DNA of 64,000 nt from Cordylochernes scorpioides (Eukaryota; Arthropoda; Arachnida; Pseudoscorpiones; Chernetidae). Made by a program: the position numbers and the translations under genes. Below are positions 44,641 through 54,917 of the stretch, one piece after another. Where the stretch lies: positions 10,751,425 to 10,815,424 of the forward strand of contig CP092869.1 in assembly GCA_030710605.1 (NCBI GenBank), given 5' to 3'. The notes beneath the pieces are model-generated. The model was given only the letters and a program-made list of their open reading frames with translations, was not told the origin of the DNA and ran no database searches. Positions within the stretch are counted from its first letter, which is position 1, and the number at the start of each line of letters is the position of its first letter.

Positions 44641-44875
44641 GTTATCTATCAAAATTCAAAACTATTATAGACGCGTAAGTTTCTTAAAAAAAAACAATTT
44701 CTACTGTTCTCACTTATGGTAGATTAATGGAAGGGCCTGACTCATCAGTGGTGAACCCCTCCCAGCGGTTTCGCCAGTTTAATCTACCATAAGTAAGGAC
44801 AGTAGAATTTTTTTTTAATAATCATACGCGTCTATAATAGTTTCGAATTTTGATAATAGATGGCGCGCTAATGTA
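44641..44875. mobile_element. MITE family E, complete foldback
   Basis: Arms CAAAACTATTATAGACGCG / CGCGTCTATAATAGTTTCG and TTCTACTGT / ACAGTAGAA around the GGTGAACCCCTCCCAGCGG core. Confidence 0.7.
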
Positions 44876-44939
44876 ATATAAAGTTATCTATATATAAGCA
44901 TTGTATATATTGGATTCTCGAAAAAATTTATTATCCTTA

Positions 44940-45322
44940 TATTTCTAGGAGCTTGGCCCATTATCTATTCCATTGCCCTTTCCTACAGGAAAAGAGACTG
45001 GAAATTCGCGAAATTTCGGGGCTAACTCACTACAATGAACAACATGTATATACAATTTTTACTACTCTCCTGCTGGATAAAACATTTGTTTATAAATATT
45101 TTACATTTTTCAAGGCGATTGATAAAATGAGGGAAGAAGTGCTTAACTCCACAGACAACGGCAGATTGCTCCCCCTCCCCTCTAAATTGTTTTTCCTCCT
45201 CACTCATGTACATATATAACCTTTTAGACTCTAAAAATCTAAATCTAAACTCTAAAATTTAGAGGAATCCCCTTGTAAGACAATAGTGTATTAATAAAGG
45301 TTTTTTGTTGTTGTTGTTGTAT
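44940..45322 (+). pseudogene. LINE ORF2 C-terminus with (TTG)n tail
   Basis: AHYLFHCPFLQEKRLEIREI is the H-x4-C end of a LINE knuckle. The frame runs ~88 codons to TAA. The 3' UTR ends AATAAAGG-T(TTG)n at 45295-45322, the tail type of several other fragments here. Confidence 0.65.
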
Positions 45323-45868
45323 ATCTAGGAGATACCTAGTATTTCCATTGAAGTTGTTTATAAATTTAACTAAATAACGCGAGTCACTCTCACTATACCA
45401 CTTAAGCCAAGCCCCTTAGACCAAAGTATGAAACCATCTGATGAAAATTTTAGACACATATATTAAATATACATATGCAAAATCTATAATTGTTATAATG
45501 ATAAATATTATGAATATATTGATAGAAGGATAAAAAAGATTGTTGATTATAAATTAACGTATGAATATGATAAATATCAATGATTTATAATCATAATAAA
45601 AATATATTGGAACGTTCTTTATCGTCACTAGTAAGATTATCATTAGGGTGATGACAAGTGCATCGTTCTGATGTATAATTAAAGTGAGAGGTGACTCTTT
45701 TGCTACATGAATATCATCCTCTCTCAACTTTAAGTTATATTAAAAAGTGTATACAGTTACCAGTGTGCCAAAGCCCCATTTGACTACTTGCACTCACTGG
45801 TTGGGTTGGACTTTGCAAATATCAATTGTCACCGCACATGGTATTAGAAAAATGGAATGAATTATTAC
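45323..45868. other. Intergenic
   Basis: 45745-45825 is a minus-strand copy of the 17.8 kb module. Otherwise unrecognised. Confidence 0.4.
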
Positions 45869-46087
45869 ACTCATGAACAAAACTTAAAGAAGTTGTACCT
45901 TTTAGCATCTATATCGGGATTCAGATAATAACTCTGGAAGATATTTGATACATGATGACCTTTATTGAAGACATACGATATAACTAAGTGTGAACAAAAT
46001 TGCCTCATCTCCTTAAAAAAAAAAAAAAAACAGAAAAATGGCAAAATCAAATAATTTTGACTTCCTAAAGTTTTGTCCATGAGTGTA
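45869..46087. mobile_element. MITE, TACACTCATGAACAAAAC termini
   Basis: TACACTCATGAACAAAACTT at one end and its inverted partner GTTTTGTCCATGAGTGTA at the other, with TA-type flanks. Its end is the building block of the 76 bp array. Confidence 0.7.
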
Positions 46088-46103
46088 TATTGTACAAATA
46101 AAT

Positions 46104-46345
46104 CTAAAATTGATCTGAAAGCTTGAAACACGCTTCCTGATTAGACTTTCTAGCTGTTGGCAACTGCCACTGGAAATTCGGGAAGTCCTTCGCTGGTATC
46201 TGTGGCTGTAAGGATATGATGTAACACGGCCCACGTGACAACTTCTTATTGCGCTTGTTGCCTTCAGCTCGACTCTCCTTTTGGCCTCCAATTCCTCCAA
46301 TTTGGCCTTGATAAAGGTAAGTAATTTCTTGGAAAACTTTCTGCA
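46104..46345 (-). CDS. Candidate terminal exon, gene not identified
   Basis: On the minus strand a TG-rich tract and CAG acceptor (about 46345) lead into an open frame of ~80 codons ending TAG near 46104 (KVFQEITYLYQGQIGG... to ...CFKLSDQF). A second frame (AKLEELEAKRRVELKATSA) is also open, so the frame is undecided. It is less AT-rich than the neighbourhood. No domain is recognised and no partner exon was found. Confidence 0.25.
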
Positions 46346-46404
46346 CACACACAGAAATATTTGTTAATTTGCAATATGCATTTATCGTATTTTATTCCAG
46401 TTAG

Positions 46405-46855
46405 TATGACCTTACCTATTTCTATATCTCTCGCTATATATAAAGTCGAAGCATATAAATACAACCTAAAATTGCGAGAGGATTATATTCCTGGACCAAA
46501 AGAGATACCTTTCCTTTAAAATGCATTAAAACAATTGCAATTTGCTCATCACCCCAGAACCTAACGTAAAGGAGATCATAAAGAAAAGGCCATAACATCA
46601 GTTTTGGCACACACACACAAATTCAAATTAAAATTATTTATTTTCAACATAATAAGAATATTATGATGCATTAGCGTGCCAAAACTGATTTTGTGGTTCA
46701 TTCTTTATCATCTCCTTTAATTGGTTTTATGCATGTTTAAAGGAAGGAGTCACTTTTGGTTCCAGGAATATAATCCTCCCTCAATATCATGTTGCATTTA
46801 TATACTTTGGCTTTATATATAACGAGAGAGAGAAGTAGGTAGGGTCATACTATCT
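46405..46855. repeat. Foldback with ~190 bp arms
   Basis: TATATAAAGTCGAAGCATAT...GGATTATATTCCTGG...CAGTTTTGGCAC and its diverged inverted copy flank ~35 bp near 46640. Confidence 0.65.
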
Positions 46856-47079
46856 AGAATGAAATACAATAAATGCAGAAGAATTTTTTATTTTAAAAAA
46901 TAACGCGTCTATAATAGTTTCGAATAGTAAGGATATGCACATATCTCAAACTCCCTGCCATTTTGCAACCTTTCAAAAAAATAGGAATTGTCGGGGTCTT
47001 CAGAATGCATCTCTGTCACAGCGATTGCTTCCTTATTTCAATCAAATTTATTTCCCACTAGTTATTCCTTAATGCTTGA

Positions 47080-47440
47080 AAACAAGTAAAAATTACAGGT
47101 GGCCAAGTCGGATGAGTACGAGAAGGGCAGCAATCCATACAGTTTTGATGCGACAACTCCGGATGAATGTGCTGGGGCATTGTTATAGTAAAAAATCATT
47201 TTGTTATTAGCCAAAATGGTCTAATAAATTCCTGTAATGTTTTATCCAGTGATAGTCTTCTCTTTTCTATAAATCTTATAGGATTAACATCCTTTGTATA
47301 TCTCTCAATATCAAATCTCATAACTTTTACGGAATAGAATCCCTAGGATGAACCCATTGTTTAGATTGTTGCTTGGTTCCTGGAACATAATAATGAATCC
47401 ACGTCACATCGACGGCCACAACTCGAAACAAAAACTCCTC
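47080..47440 (-). pseudogene. Decayed mariner transposase fragment
   Basis: The minus strand shows VTWIHYYVPGTKQQSKQW and, in shifted frames, NNAPAHSSGVVASKLYG-like text: the first and second catalytic regions of a mariner transposase. Several stops and frameshifts; inverted termini were not located. Confidence 0.6.
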
Positions 47441-47539
47441 TGAAACTCGCTTGAATTATTCCTAGCACTGCATTGAATTTAAAGTTTTATTCGCTTGTTT
47501 TCTGCCATTAACAATCTCTCCATTAGGTTCCATTGCCTC

Positions 47540-47935
47540 AGCTTTTCTATTATAGTCCTGGGGTTTCCCAGAGATCTTTTTTGGAGGATTCGATACAATT
47601 CAATAGATTTTCAGGACTGGCTGGTTTGGAATCGCCTTTGGGGCATTTCGGGAATGTTTTCTATTATAGTCCTGGGGTTTTCTCAGAGGTCTTTTTGGAG
47701 GATTTGATACAATTCAATAGATGTTCAGGACTGGCTGATTGGGAATCACATTTGGGGCATTTTTCGGGAATGTTTTTTCTATTATAGCTTCAAAATAAAA
47801 ATATTCCCGAAATGCCCCAAATGCGATTCCCAACCACCCAGTCCTGAACATCTATTGAATTGTATCAAATCCTCTAAAAAAAGACCTCTGGGAAAACCCC
47901 AGGACTATAATAGAAAAGCTGAGACAATGGGAACT
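47540..47935. repeat. Two direct copies plus one inverted copy
   Basis: TTTTCTATTATAGTCCTGGG...GGGGCATTTCGGGAATG is repeated directly (about 47546 and 47659), then returns inverted at 47795-47935. Confidence 0.75.
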
Positions 47936-48880
47936 AATGGAGATCGTTTGAATGACTTGAGGAATAAGCAACAACAACAACACAAATTCGGCACCCAATC
48001 AAAACAATATCATTTACATATTTACAAAATTTTATGTTAAATATTGTTTTTACCGTCCCCTTGAGACATACCTATGTCCTCTGCTACTTCACTTTCGTTC
48101 GTCGATCTGAAAGAAATATGTCGTTGACTCTTTCTATCATTTCCTTGGTAACCTCCTTTAGGAGTCTTAAGCATTCCTAATCAAATACCGATATGCTGAA
48201 ACTTTTTAAAATCGATTAAACCAATTTCCAATATCTAATTATAGGTATGGTTTGATTAAAAAATTCCCATAAACGAGATCCAGCTTTTTTCATCACATAT
48301 TTTCCTATCTCCTAAATCAAAATAGGAATGACTGAGCGATATACTGCAAATTTTCTACCTTAGCCTAAACAACGCGAAATGACTTACTGGAATATCTATC
48401 AAATCAAAACAATACCATGAATTAGTGCGGAATTTGGCTCGAGCGTGTTTGAAGAATGCCAAAAACATGGCGATAACAACATTATTATTATTATTATTTA
48501 GCAAAAAAATCGCTTAGGGATAAATTTCTTTGTTAAAACTCCGCTCTGAACGATTTTTTTTCCATATAGAAGAAACATTAGGGAAAGTTTCAAAAGATCG
48601 CAGGCAGCTCAAAGACTTGGATGACTTCGGATGTCGAGCATGGGCGTGCAAGGCGAACTTAATATTTGATGTTGGACCATGGTCTCCATAATTATCTTTA
48701 ATTTTAAATGGCTTTTATATACTGTTTTCTGATATTTCCTTTACATGGTGAATCAATGTATAAAGCTAAATGTTTAAATAAAGGCTTTCACCCTTATGCT
48801 CAAAACTGGGCAACTCTGTGCTTCACTTCCATCAATAATTGACAATATGACCCAGAATAAGTATACTGCTACGGCGTTTT
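47936..48880. other. Intergenic, nothing recognised
   Basis: AT-rich with a short ATT run near 48482. Confidence 0.45.
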
Positions 48881-49131
48881 ATGGTTTCCACAAGTCCATA
48901 TCTCAGAAGAAGGCCAAGTGACACTCACTCCTCACTTTCTTACTGCTACTCTTTTTATGTTGTTTTTATTGCTTCCCTCTTTCTCTTTCTTGTTTTTTTT
49001 TTCTTTTTCTTCTGTATATATCGTTATTTCCTTTGTCTCACTGCTTTGTTCTTATGCATACCTCTGGTGAATCCTGTATAGGGTCAGTGACCCTGAATAA
49101 AGGCTTTTTGTTATTGTTGTTGTAATAAAGG
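48881..49131 (+). repeat. LINE 3' end with (TTG)n tail
   Basis: Ends CCTGTATAGGGTCAGTGACC, CTGAATAAAGGC and T(TTG)n. The same sequence lies at 52775-52965 and, inverted, at 61365-61560. Note the GGGTCAGTGACCC palindrome. Confidence 0.7.
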
Positions 49132-49291
49132 CTTTCTTGAGTGTAAATTGTGTTTTTGTGATTATCTCACTATATAATATTTAATCAATAATCATGTAAC
49201 CTAGATATGAAATCTCTATTGTTTACTTTCTACTGATTGATTTGTGTCTGTATTATTTCCACTGATCCTATATGGTATGTGTAGATATGCC

Positions 49292-52200
49292 ATGAACTTC
49301 AAATTCAAAGAAACTCCATTTGAAGAACGCCAAGCATTCACCACCAAAGTACTACAGAAGTACCCTCATATGATGCCTGTAAGTACGGCTGTGATATATA
49401 TACCCCTTCACCATTATATATATGTGAATTTTGACGGGATAAAATTGTTCTAACAAAGACAAGCTATTATATATAGTAGTAGGTTGGTATAAGTTAGTAA
49501 TCATCATAATCATCAGCGACAGTATTCTACCTAGAAAACGTTGGGTCAAGTACATAGAATGCCTCAGTTTGCCAAAGCTGGTATTATGGCTTTGTCACCT
49601 ATCCGATGCCACTAGTTTGCGGCGACGGTCAATAGATGGCGACTAGTTTTGACGTTTAATTTGACAGGAGAGGAGCCCTATGATTATAAATATATGTAGT
49701 CGATTCAAGAAGGGTTGACGGAGGACGAGTTAAGCCGACGTGGAGTGAACGAACCGAGAAGAAGGAGTTTCAATGGGAGAATCTCACATTCTCTTGGAAA
49801 AAAAGAGAGGAAGAGATTGATATGGATATTTATTACATCGTTCACATAAGATTATGTCTGCGCTCACATGAGTCCATTGCCTGGCGTGTGCTCTGGCAGA
49901 TGTGGCAGGTAAGGGAGGTCCCTGACCCCCGCAGGACGACGGCTTTCCGCCTCGCGCTCCGCCCGATAAATAAAGCTGGCGTATTCCTGCAGTAGACGCT
50001 GGCAAAAGGACCACAGGTGCCGCGCGTTCAGGAGCACAGTAGCTTCGAGCCCGGGAGCCAATAGGTCTCGCAGCCGCAATAACAAGATGTCGCCTCGAAA
50101 ACGTAGGGATCTCAGGTTGACGAGGTGGCAAATCCGTTGGTCTAGCTCAAAGATGCTAAACACGTCCTCCCAGAGACACAACATTCTCTTCCTCGGGTAC
50201 AGACCAGCCAAGAGTATCAGTTGGTGGCCCCACGCAGTGAAGCCTGAACCCCCTTAAGGCGGGTGAGCTGAAGCTGTCCCACAATTCCCAGCAGCCAGAT
50301 ACTCCCTCGGAGACCGGCCGCTTCGCGATACCTCCAGAAAGTGGCAAAGCATGGTTCGATCTCCATTTACGAAACCACCAGCCGAGCTTTTAGCTGGCCG
50401 ATGGTGGTGTGCCGTGGAGATGGTGCATGATGGATCCAAGAACCAGGTTGTTGGCCGTGCTATCCCGACCCACTTCGAGATGGCTCGCTCTAGCAGCCTT
50501 ATTAAGTAAATTGACCGGGAGATGTTCCTGATAGAGATTGTGAAGTGCAGAACAGCGAGCCACTCAGAAAGCCAGAAGATCACCATTAAAAAGTCTATCC
50601 AACGATTTGTGAAACCACCCCAAAGGCTGTAACTTTTGTCCAGGTTGACAGACAGCCCGGATTCCATGTAGAATTATTCGAAAAAGAGAAAGCGGAGTCG
50701 GGTTATCTGAGCGATGTTGACATCCGCTCATGGCCTCGTGTATGCAGCGTCTAGTCAAATTGTCCGGTCAAAATTAGTTTGTTCGGTCTATTTGGAGGCG
50801 ACAGTAGAGCCTGGCGTCTCAGTTCTACGGGCTTCTCTGTCAATGGGTTTCTGACCTCTAAATAAAATGTATACCCTGACTGTGTATGTGGATTTCCTTC
50901 TCTGCCTCAACATTTTTTTAGATTTTTATTTTCTGCAGAGCTACATTTGTATGGCAATTTAGAATATGAAATGTATTACATAGAGATAAAATGTAGGTGC
51001 GTATTACTCATTAACTTTCCCTGGTTCCCAAAAACAAAGATCAGATTCTAAATCACATCTTGTTTTATGTTTTCAGATATTGGTCGAGAAACATCCCTGC
51101 TCAAAACTTCCCACTATGAACTCAAGCAAGCTCACGCTTCCCGACAACTTAAAATTCGGTAACTTGGTTTCCCATATCTGGAGTCGGTTGAAGCTGAAGG
51201 CACCTATCGACTCTGTGGAATTCAAGGTGAACGGCAACGTACCCATCCTGAGTCAGGAGAGCATAAAGGCTGTGTATCAGGTACCTAATTTCACTCAAAA
51301 CTTGTTATATAATGCACATGTTAGTAAGTAGTAGTCCCTGATTATGTTTGGAAGCTTCATTGAATTTGTAAAAATTCATTATCAATTTCATATAAGGATT
51401 TAGCGCTCAATTTGTGCATGAACTATCTGTACAGGAACTGCATAGCCGTAAGAATATACATAAAATACCATCCTCCCGCAACTTTGTATTGTAATCTGGC
51501 TTAAAATCGGCTTTGCCACTTCACCAGCTCAAACACCTTTTATAAAACAGATAATTTAAAGAGAAACTAAGTGTATATAATACAATATCCATAAAATAAA
51601 AGGATTTAAGCACGAATCTTTTATACACAATTCAAATTTCTACTGTTTTTACTGCGGTCAAAAAATATATTGGGAGGGCTTGGTTCATCAGTGGTGAACC
51701 CTTCCAACGGTTTCATCAATTTAATCTACCAGACCGCTTCTCAGAGCTCTAATACTGTATTGGATCATTCTGCCTATATATGCAGTACTGAAGGGTGGAT
51801 TCTCAGAAATGGTTTTCAAGAGAACTATGGACATAAGCTTATAGGACAGTAGAATTACACATATTATAATATGTGGAAAAACAATTTTTAAAAATATATA
51901 TAGGTCAAGTGTTGATATTAAAAACAAAAGAGACATATCCTGTCCAGGCTTTGGGTTGGCCAAATATCACGAAGCAAGTTAAATGAACGTTTAGTTTATT
52001 TTTGCTCTACTAGATGGCGCTCTGTTATCTATAAAAGCTCATGTGAGCCTGGTCAGGATATGCCTCTTTTGTTTTAAATATTATAATATATTGTTGCACT
52101 GGGCTGCGGTTTGGCAGATTCTTCAATCTTGATTCTCTCCTCAGACGTGTTTTGCATCTTTCCAGAATGTGTCTCAACCATCCTACAAGGTTAAACCAGT

Positions 52201-52670
52201 CAATAATAAGACATCTATATTTTTAGGTAGCACCTAGATATCTCTTTATTTATCACATCAAAGTTTAAAGCAGGTTGGGTATTTAGTGTATCAAAATACA
52301 AATGTTTTATAGTACATAATATTTATAGTAATAATCTGTTTTATAAAATAAATAAATGTATAATTTAAATTTTAAATATATTAAAAATAATATTATAAAT
52401 AATTTTTAAAATACGCGCATTAATCATGATGCAACAATATAATGCATAGATTTCAGCGTATATTTTTAAAAGACAATAAACAAAGTGTTGCAATATTAAT
52501 TCTGATCCTTGTGTGTCCAGAGGTACAAAGATGAGGATGGCTATCTGTATATATCTTACCAGGAAACAAATTTACCCAATTGGACAAGTTCAACAAATAT
52601 TATTAAATTGTCTATCCTTACTATTGTAATTGGACTTACCACCACCTTTCTTTTCCAATACTTCGTCTAA
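49292..52670 (+). CDS. Gene B: Atg8/LC3-like protein with a predicted C-terminal membrane anchor
   Basis: Three exons, 49292-49378, 51077-51280 and 52521-52670, give 146 aa. Donors GTAAGT and GTACCT, acceptors TTTTCAG and GTGTCCAG; both introns are phase 0 and sit where gene A has them. Residues 1-29 (FKETPFEERQAF...KYPHMMP) match the Atg8 N-terminal helices. Residues 30-97 (ILVEKHP...SKLTLP...VNGNVP...AVYQ) match the ubiquitin-like core, and 98-110 (RYKDEDGYLYISY) the last strand as in LC3. Instead of ETFG the protein runs QETNLPNWTSSTN, then residues 124-146, with no charged residue from 127 to the end. There is no C-terminal glycine. The inference is a tail-anchored Atg8 that would not need ATG4, ATG7 or ATG3. 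The start ATG is preceded by a possible acceptor, so a 5' UTR exon is likely. Confidence 0.78.
49558..49685. repeat. MITE family G fragment
   Basis: CAGTTTGCCAAAGCTGG...GGCGACGGTCAATAGATGG, in gene B intron 1. Confidence 0.6.
49784..50876 (-). pseudogene. LINE polymerase fragment in gene B intron 1
   Basis: The minus strand reads ESGLSVNLDKSYSLWGG (post-palm RT region) and continues in shifted frames to about 49784. GC-rich against its flanks. The YxDD palm and endonuclease are not visible. The same fragment is in the inverted copy at 63475-64000, so it predates the duplication. Confidence 0.5.
51600..51870. repeat. MITE family F
   Basis: CCAACGGTTTCATC...CAGACCGCTTCTCAGAG...GGACAGTAGAATTAC, in gene B intron 2. 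Confidence 0.6.
51925..52080. mobile_element. Family H element with inverted termini
   Basis: AAACAAAAGAGACATATCC and GGATATGCCTCTTTTGTTTT face each other, with the AGATGGCGCTCTG core. In gene B intron 2. Confidence 0.65.
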
Positions 52671-52747
52671 AAGAGAGAATCTGTTTGTGTATTGATATCA
52701 ATACATTATTCAATATAAAGTTTACATGAGACATATATAGGTAGAAA

Positions 52748-52753
52748 AATAAA
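52748..52753 (+). promoter_or_regulatory. Predicted poly(A) signal of gene B
   Basis: AATAAA about 78 bases after the gene B stop. The inverted copy has the same signal at 61581-61586. Confidence 0.45.
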
Positions 52754-52774
52754 CATATATTGATTAATACTTGT

Positions 52775-52965
52775 AATTGCTACTCTTTTTGTGTTGTTTT
52801 TCTTGCTTCCCTCTTTCTTTTTCTTGTTTTTTTTTTCTTTTCTTCTATCTATATCGTTGTTTCCTTTGTCTCACTGCTTTGTTCTTATGCATACCTCTGG
52901 TGAATCCTGTATAGGGTCAGTGACCCTAAATAAAGGCTTTTTGTTGTTGTTGTTGATTAATACTT
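52775..52965 (+). repeat. LINE 3' end with (TTG)n tail
   Basis: Truncated copy of 48881-49131, inserted just past gene B in TACTTGTAAT-like target sequence that recurs on both sides (about 52768 and 52961). Confidence 0.65.
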
Positions 52966-53724
52966 GTAATAAATATACATCCGTATAACCAAAAATAAAT
53001 ATTTTTGAATATCTTTTGTGTTTGAGTGTTCGATATATTATAATTTGCATATTCCATTTATTCAGCATAGGTTTCATTAAAATTTGAGGTACTTGGATTA
53101 AACTTACATAAGAGTATGCCGGGTTGCAGTAGCGATTAAAAGTTTAAACACCGTAATATGCAAAGTATTTCTTATTTAGGTATAGCTAAACTTTTAGTTT
53201 AAAACATGGGTCATTTAAAATCCCAAGCAAATAAACCCCCCAATAGACGGAATAATTTGTATATTTTAGGGATTATAAATATTTAGTGGTGATGCATATC
53301 TCCATGGTTAAACCAATTCCTGAAGTTTTCTCCTCAATTGCATCAATATACTAGTAACATTGAAAAATTATAAATAAATTTTAAGCGCTATATTTTTAAA
53401 AACATTTATATTCAAAATTATTTCTCCTCAGCCCTTTGGGAAAAATCGTTAAGAATGGTCGCAAAAAATCAGCATTGCTCCTCACCCAATATCGCCGATA
53501 ATAAGATGATAAACCTTAAAAGCTTCTTTATTGTAAATTATTCGACTTCGGCGATCAATTTTATTTAGTCATAATCATGTATAATGCCCTCTTGATATAC
53601 TTGGTATCCCAAAATGTTTATTTGGTCGCAACCCATCTTTTTTGAAACAGTACAGGTATGAACATAAATTAAATAAATGCTCTAAGAAGCTATCAGAATA
53701 GATATAATCTCGTCACCCTATTAG

Positions 53725-54235
53725 CATAAGTACGTTGTCCATATGAGTCCCTTCAGCAAAAGTAATACATCATTCATTCTTTCAAAGATCTTGGTTTCAT
53801 TGCAAAGTCCAAACGGCAATACCTTTAATTCATATAGACCAACTGCGTAATAAATGCAGTTTTCTATCCTCTTTGTTTATCTCAATTTGCCAGTAGTCTG
53901 ATTTTAGGTTGATCGTTCAGTACGATTTTGTACCTCTCAAACTGATTAATGCATGGTCAATGTTTAGTAGAAATGCATATCTTTCTTGGTTACTTTGTTT
54001 AAGCCTTTGTATTCAACGTAAAATCGCAACGAACCATATTTATTCCTCACTAGGATGACTGGTGAGGCCCATGGGCTTTCTGATGTCTGAATAAAGTCTG
54101 CACCTAACTTCTTGTCGACCTAATCCTAAATGATCTTACGTTCAGTTAGGCCAACTGGATAAGGGCATATGCCTATTGTCTGTAAATATTCGATGCTTGG
54201 TGGCGCTTTGAGGCTTATTTTGATGATAACTGGGT
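53725..54235 (-). pseudogene. Gypsy-type reverse transcriptase remnant
   Basis: The minus strand shows SPWASPVILVRNKYGSLRFY, GLNKVTKKD, YELKVLPFGLCNETKIFERM and GLIWTTYL in order, the RT blocks of Ty3/Gypsy pol. Many stops and frameshifts; the YxDD box is destroyed. No LTRs are linked. Confidence 0.75.
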
Positions 54236-54365
54236 TGAAGAATCATTATATATATTTTTAGCTAATTGCAAGATTTTAATAGCTATATTTAATATGTTTG
54301 TATTTTATTTATATCATCATTTCTTTGTTCTCAGCATAACTCTTTCTCTTTTAGATATTCTTAAA

Positions 54366-54744
54366 AACTCTGCCTTTGCCGGTCCCAAGCCCGGATGAAA
54401 AAGGAGGAGAGGGAGCAGTAACAAGCTTGCTAAAAAACCTGGGTTCAGCTGGTCATGCTGATGTACCCTGTAAGGGCTCATAACCCAGGGATACAGGATA
54501 ATCAGTGTTTGTACTCCATGTTAGGAGCAGCTGCACATGGTGTCTGTTCCTCATGTCAGAGGTGGCCATTTCTTTTGGAGCTAAGTCGTCCTTCCACTGA
54601 GTAGTGCTCCCAGTCTTAATGACAAAGGCAGACGCATTCTACTTCACCCAGTCATGATGGTTGTCAAACAGACACCATCAAGGGTCACAACTTGATACCC
54701 TAATATGATTGAGTGGAGATAAGAAAGAAGAAGAAGGAAGAAGA
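54366..54744 (+). repeat. Family A repeat, copy 9
   Basis: Full length on the plus strand: AACTCTGCCTTTGCCGG to a (GAA)n tail at 54723-54744. Confidence 0.75.
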
Positions 54745-54917
54745 GATATTCTTATATATTTTAGATATTGGCATTCTATCTTCTTAATTTTCTATCTCTT
54801 CTCTCTATATATATGTTCATTTATTTGTCCCCTATACATATCCTTAATATTCAAACAATCTGGTAGAAATTTCAACAGGATATGGTTTTAAATCTGAAGA
54901 GGTTTTTGTCACATTTA

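Larger units (their letters stand above)
50361..53720. repeat. Left arm of large inverted duplication
   Basis: Matches the reverse complement of 60486-64000 throughout, including gene B exons 2 and 3, the LINE fragment, and the F, H and LINE-end repeats. Its inner end at 53720 pairs with the first base after the second gap. The outer end runs past the window. Confidence 0.95.

Noticed and set aside
49244-49291. Upstream in-frame extension of gene B exon 1 (start at 49244)
   Set aside because: The sequence before 49292 looks like a pyrimidine-containing intron end with TAG at 49282-49284, and Atg8 homology begins at the inner ATG.
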